Of a stretch of DNA of 29,638 nucleotides, positions 1 through 6,871 are shown piece by piece. Position numbers and translations under genes: made by a program. The notes under the pieces were generated by a model. It did not search any database. It had not been told where the DNA came from and saw only the letters and a list, made by a program, of their open reading frames with translations. Within the stretch, counting starts at the first letter, position 1. Each line of letters opens with the position of its first letter. The DNA comes from Candidatus Woesearchaeota archaeon (GTDB lineage: Archaea; Nanobdellota; Nanobdellia; Woesearchaeales; GW2011-AR4), in the NCBI GenBank assembly GCA_016181325.1, contig JACOZO010000002.1:1-29638 (forward strand), given 5' to 3'.

Positions 1-1851
1 GGTAACCCAGCCGTTTATCCTTATGCCAGCCATCCACCTGTCTTCGGGGAAGATGGCGCTGTGGTTGAATAATGAGAAGGCTATATGGTTCTGGATCAGG
101 TCTTTTCCTGAAGTGTTGAAGTCAACAGGGTACCAGTAGTCAAACTCCTTTCGCATCTTGTCAATATCTTTTATCCGGGGTTTTTTGCCCTTCTTTAGGA
201 ATATATAATCAAAGGCATTGTCATCTATCAATTCTGGGTCTATCTTCTGTATTAAATGGGCTATCGGATAAAATGCGAAATAGATCGTGGAATCACTTAA
301 GCTTTCAATCAGCCATTTCCCGTCCCACGGCAACCGCGTGCCAAGGCCTTCCTCCCTTGTGCACGCCCAGTTCCTAAGCCAGTCTATCGTGTATTCAAGC
401 TGCTGCCTTGACTTGTCGGGATAAATCCTCAGCTTGCCCAATGCCTTATGGGCCAACTTTTTCCATTCCCGGTTTCCATATGCAATGAACCATTGGTCGG
501 AAACTATTTTTATTATGGCGGGAGTAAGGCATCTGCACACTACTTTGCCGGTAAGCTCGTACATCAATGCTGCCTGGCGGGAATTTAGCATATCCTGCTT
601 TATCTCCTCCTTCGCTTTTGCGACGGGCATGCCTCTGTATTTTCCGGCATTATCTTTCATTACGCCGCTGAAAAATTCCTTTTTGTATGCCTCCTGGGTT
701 GCCTTTTCAAGCAATGCGCTGTCTTTGTGGGATTTCACGCCCATTTTTTTTGATATCTCTATGGAAGGATGCTCGCCCATGCCCTCGACTTTAATCAATG
801 ATATTGGCTTTATTTTCCTGATTTCCTCGAAGTTGAGGCCGTATTTCTCGCATTCGCTTTTGCTGTTCTGCAGATCATTCAACGCAGCCCAGTCGAACGG
901 CGCGTGGCTCGGCACACTCCTTACAATCCCTGTCGCAATGTTGGGATTGCATATTGAAGACGGAAGAATAATAAGCTCCTTGCCGGTGACAGGCGCCCTG
1001 CAGTCTTTTCCCACAAAGTCCTTTCCCCTAATCTTTGATTCAATCGAAACGCTCTTGCCGTGCAGTTTCAGCTTTTCAGCACATTCTTTGCTGATTATCC
1101 ATTTCTCCTGATCGACCTTTGCCACGACATATTCCACGTCGGGGTTTATCCAGATATTTGTGTCGCCGAATATAGTCTCGGGCCTCAGTGTTGCAGTGAC
1201 GATGAACTTGTCGCCGAACTTGTACTTAATCAGCACGAATTCCTGGGGAGTCTCGCCCTCGCCTTCAATCCTATCATGGTCCTGGCACGGCACGTTGTCC
1301 TTCGGGCACCACACGACGGGAAATTCGCCTTTTATGACATAGTCCTTTTCCTTTAATTTGTTGAACTGCCACCTTATGAACTTGTCATAATGCGGGTTTA
1401 ATGAGGTGGTTATGTAATTCCTTCTCCAGTCTATGGAAATGCCGATTTTCCGGAAATCCTTCTGGAATTCAGGGGCGAAGAACTCTATCCAGTAACCGGG
1501 ATCCTCGAATTTCTTCAGCTCCTCCCTGTCGGTTATCCCCATGTCAGCGAGCATCTTGAGCTGCTTTTCCTCCTTTTCCTTCACCCTTCTTGCAGCGCTT
1601 ACCAATGGAGAGCCGGTTGCGTGCCACCCCTGCGGCATGAGCACATTGAAGCCCCTCAGCCTCTTGTAGCGGGCCATTATCTCTGCCTGAATCAATGTGT
1701 AGAAATGCCCTATGTGGGGATAGGCGTTGACATAAGGATATGTGAAATGCGCAAAGAACTTCTTTTTCTTCGGATTGGCATCTGCTTCGAATATCCCAGC
1801 CTTTTCCCACTTATCCTGCCATTTTTCGGCTATTTTGTTCAGGTCAAGCAT
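1..1851 (-). CDS. leuS: Leucyl-tRNA synthetase, archaeal type (3' end outside window)
   Basis: Charges tRNA-Leu with leucine in the cytoplasm. The reading frame is open from the ATG at 1851 to the window edge and gives 617 residues of a protein that usually exceeds 900. The class I HIGH motif is present as PHIGH at residues 45-49, preceded by the YPYVNAYP stretch typical of archaeal and eukaryotic LeuRS. An editing-domain region follows, and near the window edge there is an EFDYWYPVDFNTSGKDLIQNH segment characteristic of this family. The KMSKS loop and anticodon-binding region would lie beyond the edge. The ATG at 1851 fits the protein family, and an upstream ATG overlapping it stops at once. 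A TATA box 26 bases before the ATG implies a leaderless mRNA. ValRS and IleRS are less likely because of the YWYPVDFNTSG segment. Confidence 0.95.
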   Translation of the reverse strand, partial: MLDLNKIAEKWQDKWEKAGIFEADANPKKKKFFAHFTYPYVNAYPHIGHFYTLIQAEIMARYKRLRGFNVLMPQGWHATGSPLVSAARRVKEKEEKQLKMLADMGITDREELKKFEDPGYWIEFFAPEFQKDFRKIGISIDWRRNYITTSLNPHYDKFIRWQFNKLKEKDYVIKGEFPVVWCPKDNVPCQDHDRIEGEGETPQEFVLIKYKFGDKFIVTATLRPETIFGDTNIWINPDVEYVVAKVDQEKWIISKECAEKLKLHGKSVSIESKIRGKDFVGKDCRAPVTGKELIILPSSICNPNIATGIVRSVPSHAPFDWAALNDLQNSKSECEKYGLNFEEIRKIKPISLIKVEGMGEHPSIEISKKMGVKSHKDSALLEKATQEAYKKEFFSGVMKDNAGKYRGMPVAKAKEEIKQDMLNSRQAALMYELTGKVVCRCLTPAIIKIVSDQWFIAYGNREWKKLAHKALGKLRIYPDKSRQQLEYTIDWLRNWACTREEGLGTRLPWDGKWLIESLSDSTIYFAFYPIAHLIQKIDPELIDDNAFDYIFLKKGKKPRIKDIDKMRKEFDYWYPVDFNTSGKDLIQNHIAFSLFNHSAIFPEDRWMAGIRINGWVT

Positions 1852-1870
1852 ACATTCAAGAAATAATGGC

Positions 1871-1882
1871 TTAATTTAAATT
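1871..1882 (-). promoter_or_regulatory. TATA box of leuS
   Basis: An AT-rich AATTTAAATTAA element on the minus strand is centred about 26 bases before the leuS ATG. That spacing would place the transcription start at or next to the start codon, so the mRNA would be leaderless. No Shine-Dalgarno sequence is seen. Confidence 0.5.
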
Positions 1883-1926
1883 ATTTGTGATTGTTTAATG
1901 TTTGAATTGGAATTAATGCTTATGCA

Positions 1927-2100
1927 CGAAAATAGAAAACTCTGGATGAACGAAGTGAAATCCAGAGTATCACCTTTTACCAACAGAGTTTTCTATTTTC
2001 GGCACACAGGAAATGCAAAGCATTTCCCCGTGTCCTGAAAATCCGACCCGAGCCCGTAGGGCGAGCAAACTCTGGACGAAGCGAAGCGGAGTCATTAAAA
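1927..2100. repeat. Palindromic intergenic island
   Basis: A perfect 18-bp inverted repeat (1927-1944 with 1984-2001) encloses a second 8-bp inverted repeat (1940-1947 with 1960-1967). The two stems share the bases at 1940-1944, so they cannot both form fully. A further hairpin of GGAAATGC and GCATTTCC lies at 2008-2026. A degenerate repeat of the AAACTCTGGA motif occurs near 2069. No reading frame in this spacer looks coding. It lies between two genes of the same direction, upstream of leuS and downstream of the Sfm1-like gene, so it could act as a terminator or be a remnant of a small palindromic mobile repeat. Confidence 0.6.
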
Positions 2101-2102
2101 AA

Positions 2103-2687
2103 TCAAAACCCCTCTTTCTTCTTCAGATAATCAACCAATTTCCTGCTCAATACGGGCATGCCCTTGTCGTCCAATGCGTACCTGTACGGCAATACCACGG
2201 ATTCATTGTCGGAAATCTCCACCTCAATGCCGTCCCTGAAATTTATCTGCTTCAGCGGAGTGCCTTCTATGATTTTTTTTGCTGCGTAGACTGCAGTATC
2301 AGTCGGCATCTGCTCTTTTCCTAAATTTCTTGCCTCAAATTTTATTCTTTTGCGTTTCAGCCTTTCAATGAGCTCCCGCGTCCTGTTCTGCGGCGGGTCA
2401 TCGCCCAAAATGCCGCCGAACAGGAAATAATGGAATTTTCCTGAATCAGAAGGGGCAAGCGATTTTCCCGCATTCGCGTCCAAAAGACAGATGTTGCTGA
2501 GCTTGAGGGATTCAACACCCTTATTCTGCACCTTGCATATGCCATTCAGCCTGGGCGCAACATGTTTTCCGGCATTTGTTATAATCAAATTATTCCTGCC
2601 CACAATTTCAGAAATATGGCTATATTCTATCAGAGACCACTCAAAAAATTCTTTCCCGAAATGCTCGATGATGAAAACGGGTTTCAT
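2103..2687 (-). CDS. Sfm1-like SPOUT-fold SAM-dependent protein methyltransferase
   Basis: The 194-residue protein resembles yeast Sfm1, a SPOUT-fold protein arginine methyltransferase that modifies ribosomal protein S3 (family formerly DUF431). The diagnostic blocks are present in order: an N-terminal IIEHF...FFEWSLIEYSHI (residues 6-25), FGGILGDDPP (90-99) followed by RTREL, LGKEQMPTDTA (122-132), and LPYRYALDDKGMPVL near the C terminus (166-180). In the SPOUT family the GGILGD and LGKEQM loops build the knotted SAM pocket. It starts five bases after rpoN ends, so the two genes are probably co-transcribed. The archaeal substrate is unknown; a ribosomal or transcription protein is an inference from the yeast enzyme and from the neighbour. 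Confidence 0.85.
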   Translation of the reverse strand: MKPVFIIEHFGKEFFEWSLIEYSHISEIVGRNNLIITNAGKHVAPRLNGICKVQNKGVESLKLSNICLLDANAGKSLAPSDSGKFHYFLFGGILGDDPPQNRTRELIERLKRKRIKFEARNLGKEQMPTDTAVYAAKKIIEGTPLKQINFRDGIEVEISDNESVVLPYRYALDDKGMPVLSRKLVDYLKKKEGF

Positions 2688-2692
2688 GCAAA

Positions 2693-2890
2693 TCAGAATT
2701 TCTTGAACTGTGCGCTTTCCTCTACGAGGTCAACATGGCCAAGGAACATCGCCCTGCAGCAGTACCTGTCCAAGCCAATCTCATCAAGTATCTTTTTACG
2801 GTCTTCTCCCTTCCCAACCCTCTGCTTGAAGGATTCCCATAAATGGGCTATTGGCTTTCCGCAGGACCAGCACCTGATTGGTATCATCAT
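2693..2890 (-). CDS. rpoN: DNA-directed RNA polymerase subunit N (Rpo10/Rpb10)
   Basis: Small zinc-binding subunit of the archaeal RNA polymerase core. The 65 residues show the family signature: MIPIRCWSCGK at the N terminus with a CxxC pair, and DRYCCRAMFLGHVDL with the paired cysteines that complete the zinc site. The length matches the family. Two ATG codons stand in tandem; the second (2887) gives the more usual N terminus. A purine-rich AAGGGG lies about 8 bases before the start, and a TATA-like TTTAAAAAG at 2931-2939 gives a leader of roughly 20 bases. It is followed closely by the Sfm1-like gene. Confidence 0.95.
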   Translation of the reverse strand: MMIPIRCWSCGKPIAHLWESFKQRVGKGEDRKKILDEIGLDRYCCRAMFLGHVDLVEESAQFKKF

Positions 2891-2959
2891 TTTATTTTCC
2901 CCTTGATATGATTTTATGTAACTTCTGACCCTTTTTAAAGCTTTAGGTTAATGCACTTG

Positions 2960-3241
2960 TCATTGAGCATCATTAACTTTGATAATATGCCAGCCGAACT
3001 GGGACTTTACCGGCCTCGAAATCTCGCCTTTTTTCAGGGCAAATGCCGCGTTCTCGAATTCCTTCACCATCTGCCCCCTGCCGAACCATCCCAGATTTCC
3101 TCCTTTCCTGCCTGAAGGGCAGATTGAGATCTCTTTTGCGACATCCTCAAAGCCCTTGCCGTGCTTCACGTCATAAAGCGCGACATTTGCCTCTGCCTCA
3201 GTCTTTACAAGAATATGCGATGCATTGATTTTGCCGGGCAT
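2960..3241 (-). CDS. Parvulin-type peptidyl-prolyl cis-trans isomerase
   Basis: A single-domain parvulin of 93 residues with no signal peptide or membrane segment, so it should act in the cytoplasm on prolyl bonds of folding proteins. The family motifs are clear: NASHILVKTE at the N terminus with the active-site His, then CPSGRKGGNLGWFGRGQMVKEFENAAFAL in the middle, and SQFGWHIIKV at the C terminus with the second conserved His. Length matches the minimal archaeal parvulins (about 90-95 residues). It has its own TATA-like element near 3266-3276 and lies just downstream of the tRNA-Pro gene. Confidence 0.95.
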   Translation of the reverse strand: MPGKINASHILVKTEAEANVALYDVKHGKGFEDVAKEISICPSGRKGGNLGWFGRGQMVKEFENAAFALKKGEISRPVKSQFGWHIIKVNDAQ

Positions 3242-3286
3242 TTTGACGCTTAATTTCCATCACTATAAAAATTTAATTATTTAAAG

Positions 3287-3404
3287 TGGGGCTGCCGGGA
3301 CTTTCAAAAGCCTGCATTGGCAGCTTCAAATGCAATGAGCCTGTTTGAACCCGGACCACGACGTCCCGAACGTCGCATTCTGAGCCAAGTTATACTACAG
3401 CCCC
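3287..3404 (-). tRNA. tRNA-Pro (anticodon CGG) with a 43-nt intron in the T-loop
   Basis: Read on the minus strand, the 7-bp acceptor GGGGCTG pairs with CAGCCCC, followed by discriminator A. The anticodon arm is a perfect CGACG/CGTCG stem around TTCGGGA, giving anticodon CGG (3366-3368) for proline. A14, GG18-19 and A21 are in place; the D-stem is weak and has an A-A mismatch. The T-stem CCGGG/CCCGG is interrupted by 50 bases instead of 7. Removing 3301-3343 restores a canonical TTCAAAT loop. The splice junctions fold as an archaeal bulge-helix-bulge: central TTCA/TGAA helix, 3-nt bulges AAC and AGT, and an inner AGGC/GCTT helix. A TATA-like TTTTAAAA (3431-3440) lies about 30 bases upstream. 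CCA is not encoded. Confidence 0.9.
3301..3343 (-). other. Predicted tRNA intron, position 59/60
   Basis: This 43-base insert in the T-loop is flanked by a bulge-helix-bulge that the archaeal splicing endonuclease recognises. Inside it, TGCATT and AATGCA form a terminal hairpin. Cutting after the second base of each 3-nt bulge leaves exactly TTCAAAT as T-loop, which supports the assigned boundaries. Boundaries shifted by one to three bases would also leave an acceptable loop, but fit the bulges less well. Confidence 0.8.
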
Positions 3405-3430
3405 ATGAGGATGGGATAATCACGGATTGT

Positions 3431-3440
3431 TTTTAAAATG
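3431..3440 (-). promoter_or_regulatory. TATA box of tRNA-Pro
   Basis: A TTTTAAAAA element on the minus strand is centred about 31 bases before the tRNA 5' end, the expected distance for archaeal TBP/TFB initiation at or a few bases before the mature end. Confidence 0.45.
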
Positions 3441-3493
3441 TGCGGATGGGGGATGGAAGTGTTTATATCAAGAATTGTTTGGTTCACACATAT

Positions 3494-4969
3494 TTACTTT
3501 CTCAAAGACATTAAGTTAACCGGAACATAACCTGCAAACTTATGGATCATAGCATCGTGTCTCATCGAATCCCAAAAATCAACTTTATCAGCTGCTCTTG
3601 CACGCCTACCGGCAATTTCAGCTAATCCGCCAACGCCCATTGCTGCCTCACCACCCTTAGACTGGTTATAATGTCCGCCATAAGAAATTTCATGCCTTGC
3701 CTCCACAGGAGGTGGGCTAACCTCAACTACTGCAATCCCTATTGATCCAAGATATGGGTTATCCAGTTCACTTGAAGCTTTTGAATCAGCCGGAACTGGC
3801 CTAGCTACATAAATATCTGTTTCTGTTGCTTGATCAAGAAACTTTAAGAATTGTCTTACTGCATGAAGTCTGGATTCATACATGACTTTCTGTGCAATCT
3901 CTGGATTATCCAATTTTTCCAATAAAGCTATATCTTTTTCAGTCATATTCCTTCGAAATATTTGGCTAAACATAAATGAAAGTGCGAATAACTCTTCTGA
4001 AGTTCCAAAATCATCTATACAGTTATAATGTGACATTGGATCAGGACCTCTAGCTATCTTAATAGAATTGCAAAAGAATCCATTGTAATCGTGCTCTTGG
4101 CCAGGTTTTAAGTAAGTTACGTCTGGCGCAATGCCAGTTACAGGCAATACTCCTTTTTCGAATCCACCATACCAAAGCTGAAGTGATTTTACCCTAAAAG
4201 GTATACCGTTAATTGTGGGAACAACAGCATATAGTCTATCTTGTGATGTGTTCTTAATCCTCAAAGCAAGTCGACTTCCTTCTCCTACCATAAGGGTAAG
4301 ATATCTGGATCTGTCCGCAGGCAATCCATTATAGTAAACATGATCTACAACTTGTACGGTTGAGCTATCAGAAGATATTAATCTGGGTTCTACTGGTCTA
4401 TCATCTGCAAAAAGAGTAAATTCCAGACCATATATATCAACTCCACTAAAACTAGTTTCTCCTGTAATCTTTGGAATTCTCACCCCATGTAAAACGCCAT
4501 CATAAAACTCCCTATGGTTAGCTACAATATCTGTTAAAGGACCTAATGAATCTCTTGCAGCCCTTAAAGCTTCAAGATTTTCAGGAATAGGAACACTTGT
4601 AAAATAATCTGCAAATATGCTAACCCATGGTAAAACATGGTGAAAAGAATAATAAGCGGTATTACTTCCATGCAGCAATTCTGTCCACATATTAGAAAAA
4701 TGGGCATTTTGCTGCAATTGACTTAAAGCCTGATCCATAAAACTTCTGCTAGATGTTAATCTTAGAACTCTACTGGGTAAATTCCCTGCTGTAGCTAATT
4801 CATAAAATAGTGAGAAAGTTCCCTGAATTGTAGTATACTTCCTGGTTAATTCAGCAAGACCTTCTTCTGTTAGCTCAATTGGTTTTCCCAAAATGGAACT
4901 TGCAGCTCTCCCATCTGGAAGCAAAAGTGTTCCAGGTACAGGTGCAATAAGTTCTCTGTCAATTGTCAT
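3494..4969 (-). CDS. Orphan protein of unknown function, 491 residues
   Basis: I do not recognise this family. No signal peptide, clear membrane helix or Walker motif is visible, so a soluble cytoplasmic protein is likely. Residues roughly 210-330 alternate hydrophobic and polar positions and read like a beta-sandwich (a GSRLALRIKNTSQDRLYAVV strand pair, later LKPGQEHDYNGF), and a NPYLGSIGIAVVEV strand follows near residue 410. The pattern faintly recalls bacterial proteins with an ALRLRN...VDG...GYVLxPGQ...GVIGVAVF layout, but this is weak. Codons are richer in A/T than in neighbouring genes, suggesting separate ancestry or recent transfer. A TATA box 26 bases before the ATG points to leaderless monocistronic expression. 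The gene stands alone between the tRNA and a non-coding stretch. Confidence 0.8.
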   Translation of the reverse strand: MTIDRELIAPVPGTLLLPDGRAASSILGKPIELTEEGLAELTRKYTTIQGTFSLFYELATAGNLPSRVLRLTSSRSFMDQALSQLQQNAHFSNMWTELLHGSNTAYYSFHHVLPWVSIFADYFTSVPIPENLEALRAARDSLGPLTDIVANHREFYDGVLHGVRIPKITGETSFSGVDIYGLEFTLFADDRPVEPRLISSDSSTVQVVDHVYYNGLPADRSRYLTLMVGEGSRLALRIKNTSQDRLYAVVPTINGIPFRVKSLQLWYGGFEKGVLPVTGIAPDVTYLKPGQEHDYNGFFCNSIKIARGPDPMSHYNCIDDFGTSEELFALSFMFSQIFRRNMTEKDIALLEKLDNPEIAQKVMYESRLHAVRQFLKFLDQATETDIYVARPVPADSKASSELDNPYLGSIGIAVVEVSPPPVEARHEISYGGHYNQSKGGEAAMGVGGLAEIAGRRARAADKVDFWDSMRHDAMIHKFAGYVPVNLMSLRK

Positions 4970-4989
4970 TGGTATAGGGAAATAATTTC

Positions 4990-5001
4990 CATATTTAAAC
5001 T
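4990..5001 (-). promoter_or_regulatory. TATA box of the 491-residue orphan gene
   Basis: A GTTTAAATATGG element on the minus strand is centred about 26 bases before the start codon at 4969, implying a leaderless transcript. Confidence 0.5.
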
Positions 5002-5164
5002 TTTTGATATTTTACTATTTGGGAGTTATGAATTAATTAGTCAAACCCTTCTTAGATGCGGCCTGTCATCGTGGAAATCATACTAAACGTACTACAAAAC
5101 TGAAACCATTCAATAATATTTTCTATTCTCTATTCCATTTTGGAGTAACACACATCATCATTGA

Positions 5165-5257
5165 AACGTAGCACGGTTGTAAAAGGTGTAGCTTCGCTTG
5201 GCACTACCAATTTCGGTAGCCAAAAAACTTCCGCTCATCATAGGAAGATTTGCTACG
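5165..5257. ncRNA. Possible multi-branched structured RNA or regulatory element
   Basis: ACGTAGCA (near 5165) and TGCTACGT (near 5250) form an 8-bp closing stem. Inside are a hairpin of TTGG-CTACC with GGTAG-CCAA around AATTTC, and a hairpin of CTTCC with GGAAG. The arrangement looks like a junction with at least two arms. I could not match it to a known archaeal RNA. It ends about 40 bases before the TATA box of the PhoU-type gene, so it could also be an upstream DNA site. Strand and function are not resolved. Confidence 0.3.
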
Positions 5258-5298
5258 TATAACTCAGGTTATTTACACTTCCCACCATCATCACCCCT

Positions 5299-5313
5299 AA
5301 ATATATATAAATA
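5299..5313 (+). promoter_or_regulatory. TATA box of the PhoU-type gene
   Basis: AAATATATATAAATA is centred 28 bases before the ATG at 5334. That ATG would be the natural leaderless start if the 43-bp duplication that follows were absent. Confidence 0.6.
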
Positions 5314-5345
5314 CCAACTCTTTACTATCCAATATGCAAATCCAC

Positions 5346-5431
5346 AACGTGCAGAAAACTGGAAACATGCACTATATCTACCTTCCGAAACGTGCAGAAA
5401 ACTGGAAACATGCACTATATCTACCTTCCGA
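5346..5431 (+). repeat. Perfect 43-bp tandem duplication over a gene start
   Basis: The 43 bases at 5346-5388 are repeated without any difference at 5389-5431. Since 43 is not a multiple of three, translation from the promoter-proximal ATG at 5334 runs through copy 2 out of frame. Deleting one copy restores one continuous frame from 5334 into the PhoU-type protein. The perfect identity implies a very recent event, a switchable allele or an assembly artefact. Confidence 0.95.
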
Positions 5432-6249
5432 CATCATGGTGCAGGGAGCACAAGATAAGCAACAGTTCAAAGGTCAGCATCGAGCAGGGCGGCAGCGGCG
5501 AGCTGAGAGTCGTGCCGAATCTCAAGGAAAAAGAGCCAAAGAGGCTGAAGCTCAACATTTCCGAGCATGACCAGGACATAATCCACAAGCTGGCAGTGGC
5601 ATGCTACATAAACCCACTGGCTTCTTTTGAGATAAATTTTGACAGGGAGATGGACTACACGAAGCTGCTGAAGCAGAAGAGGCTCATCAACCTTGAATCT
5701 GTCGAGCTGGACAAGAAGCAGATAACCTGCGAGTCAACAGTGTCAATAAGCAATCCTGATTCGCTGCTGAAGACCATGGTCAAGAAGATAAAGAACATGA
5801 TAACCGTGATGCAGATAGGCTATGATGCTGAAGTGATAAGCAGGTATGAGGATGAGATTGACAGGAGCAAAATGCTCATAGACAAGTCCATCATCAGCTC
5901 GCTGGCATTCCAGAAATCAACAGACCTCAAGACCATAGACCTTTATTACATCTCCCTCATATCAAAAGAGCTGGAGCGAATGGTGGATCATCTCATCCAG
6001 CTGAAGCCTGACCAGAAGGAATTCCTGAACTCGCTTCATGAGCCGATAGCCCACCTGCAGAAAATCCTTGAGAATACCAAGGCACTGAACCACAAATCTG
6101 CGATACAGTTCATCAGGATATGCCTTAAAATAAGGAACTATTCAAGGGATATAAGCACTTATGACCACGAAAGGATAAGGCTTTACCTGCTCAATATCTC
6201 TGAAGTGCTGATGGACTGGGCAATAACAAACGAGCTTGAAGGCATCTGA
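5392..6249 (+). CDS. PhoU-domain / AbrB-type phosphate uptake regulator homologue
   Basis: The N-terminal 40 residues (VQKTGNMHYIYLPTSWC... followed by SSKVSIEQGG) have the layout of the AbrB/SpoVT swapped-hairpin DNA-binding domain that opens archaeal PhoU-like regulators. The remainder is alpha-helical and PhoU-like, with an ELERMVDHLIQL helix around residue 200. These proteins are thought to regulate phosphate uptake genes. As the sequence stands, the frame can begin at GTG 5392 or ATG 5410, both inside copy 2 of the 43-bp duplication. The ancestral start was probably ATG 5334, read MQIHNVQKTGNMHYIYLP and then in frame. The gene overlaps nothing and its stop abuts a small minus-strand gene. 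Expression of this allele is uncertain. Confidence 0.8.
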   Translation: MQKTGNMHYIYLPTSWCREHKISNSSKVSIEQGGSGELRVVPNLKEKEPKRLKLNISEHDQDIIHKLAVACYINPLASFEINFDREMDYTKLLKQKRLINLESVELDKKQITCESTVSISNPDSLLKTMVKKIKNMITVMQIGYDAEVISRYEDEIDRSKMLIDKSIISSLAFQKSTDLKTIDLYYISLISKELERMVDHLIQLKPDQKEFLNSLHEPIAHLQKILENTKALNHKSAIQFIRICLKIRNYSRDISTYDHERIRLYLLNISEVLMDWAITNELEGI

Positions 6250-6369
6250 CTACGGCTTTTTTCCCGTGAAGAATGCATACTCTATCACCATGCTGAGCCT
6301 TCCTATGAAAATGCCGATAGCGATATAGAGCATAATCTCAAGAATCTTTGACAATTCCGACGAGCCCAT
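6250..6369 (-). CDS. Small single-helix membrane protein, 39 residues
   Basis: A minus-strand ATG at 6369 opens 39 codons ending at TAG (6250-6252), exactly adjacent to the stop of the PhoU-type gene. The peptide has a short polar N terminus, one hydrophobic helix (IMLYIAIGIFIGRLSMVIEY) and a GKKP tail. The hydrophobic pattern and tight fit against the converging gene favour a real gene. AT-rich AAAATTTTTAAT lies just upstream. I do not recognise a family; one-helix peptides of this kind are common in small archaeal genomes. Confidence 0.55.
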   Translation of the reverse strand: MGSSELSKILEIMLYIAIGIFIGRLSMVIEYAFFTGKKP

Positions 6370-6500
6370 AGATTAAAAATTTTCAGCATTCTTAAACGGC
6401 TTGCCTAAACAGTAAATACCCTATACTTGTACTAAATATTATATCTGTACTCTTTAGATAACCTTATTAAGCATTTTGGCAGAACTGCTTCAGGGGGTAA

Positions 6501-6515
6501 AACTTTATATATATG
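6501..6515 (+). promoter_or_regulatory. TATA box of the ATP synthase operon
   Basis: AACTTTATATATATG, preceded by an A-rich BRE-like GGTAAA, is centred about 29 bases before the atpH ATG. It is the only strong promoter signal found before the long run of plus-strand genes ending at 22141. Confidence 0.65.
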
Positions 6516-6537
6516 CTAAAAGAGAAATGTATACTAT

Positions 6538-6870
6538 ATGACCCAAATGGAAGCTGAAATCTTCATTGAAATAAAAGAAGCCGAAAAAAAAGCAGAGGAT
6601 ATCCTCCAGAGGGCTAATTCTGACGGTGAAAAGCTGGTTCAGGATGCCAAAAGCAAGGCCTCAAGCCAGCTGATGCACGGGACAAGCTCAATAGACAGGG
6701 AAAAGGCAGACAAGCTGCAGGAATTCAGGGAAAAAGTGTACGTTCTGAAGGACACGAAGCTGTCAGAGGGGAATGAGGCGATATCCAAGCTAAAGGAAAA
6801 ATCAAAGAAAAGCATGGATGCAACTGTAAAGTTCATAAATGAAAAATTTCTTGAGACACTAAGGGAGTAA
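6538..6870 (+). CDS. atpH: A-type ATP synthase subunit H (peripheral stalk)
   Basis: First gene of the operon. The 110-residue protein is nearly all charged coiled coil (EIKEAEKKAEDILQRA near the N terminus), as expected for the H subunit that pairs with E to form the peripheral stalks holding the A3B3 head against the membrane part. Length matches the family (about 100-110). The call rests on the coiled-coil pattern plus position directly before atpI. The start is near-leaderless relative to the TATA box; its stop is one base before the atpI ATG, implying coupled translation. Confidence 0.85.
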   Translation: MTQMEAEIFIEIKEAEKKAEDILQRANSDGEKLVQDAKSKASSQLMHGTSSIDREKADKLQEFREKVYVLKDTKLSEGNEAISKLKEKSKKSMDATVKFINEKFLETLRE

Positions 6871-6871
6871 A

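Larger units (their letters stand above)
4970..5333. other. Non-coding stretch between divergent genes
   Basis: These 364 bases separate the minus-strand orphan gene from the plus-strand PhoU-type gene. They hold a promoter at each end and the possible structured RNA at 5165-5257. No convincing coding frame was seen: the one open frame starting near 5198 uses a TTG codon and runs out of frame through the downstream gene. Confidence 0.6.

Noticed and set aside
434..1810. Several open frames on both strands within the first 1.8 kb
   Set aside because: They overlap the leucyl-tRNA synthetase frame, which has clear motifs and runs uninterrupted through the whole stretch; the others have no recognisable pattern.
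3287..3404. Acceptor and T-arm halves as a split, trans-spliced tRNA
   Set aside because: Both halves lie in one continuous 118-base unit and the intervening 43 bases form a complete bulge-helix-bulge, so cis splicing explains it.
5198..5458. Open frame upstream of and across the PhoU-type start
   Set aside because: Starts at a TTG without a promoter at suitable distance, reads through the duplicated 43-bp unit out of frame, and has no protein-like pattern.
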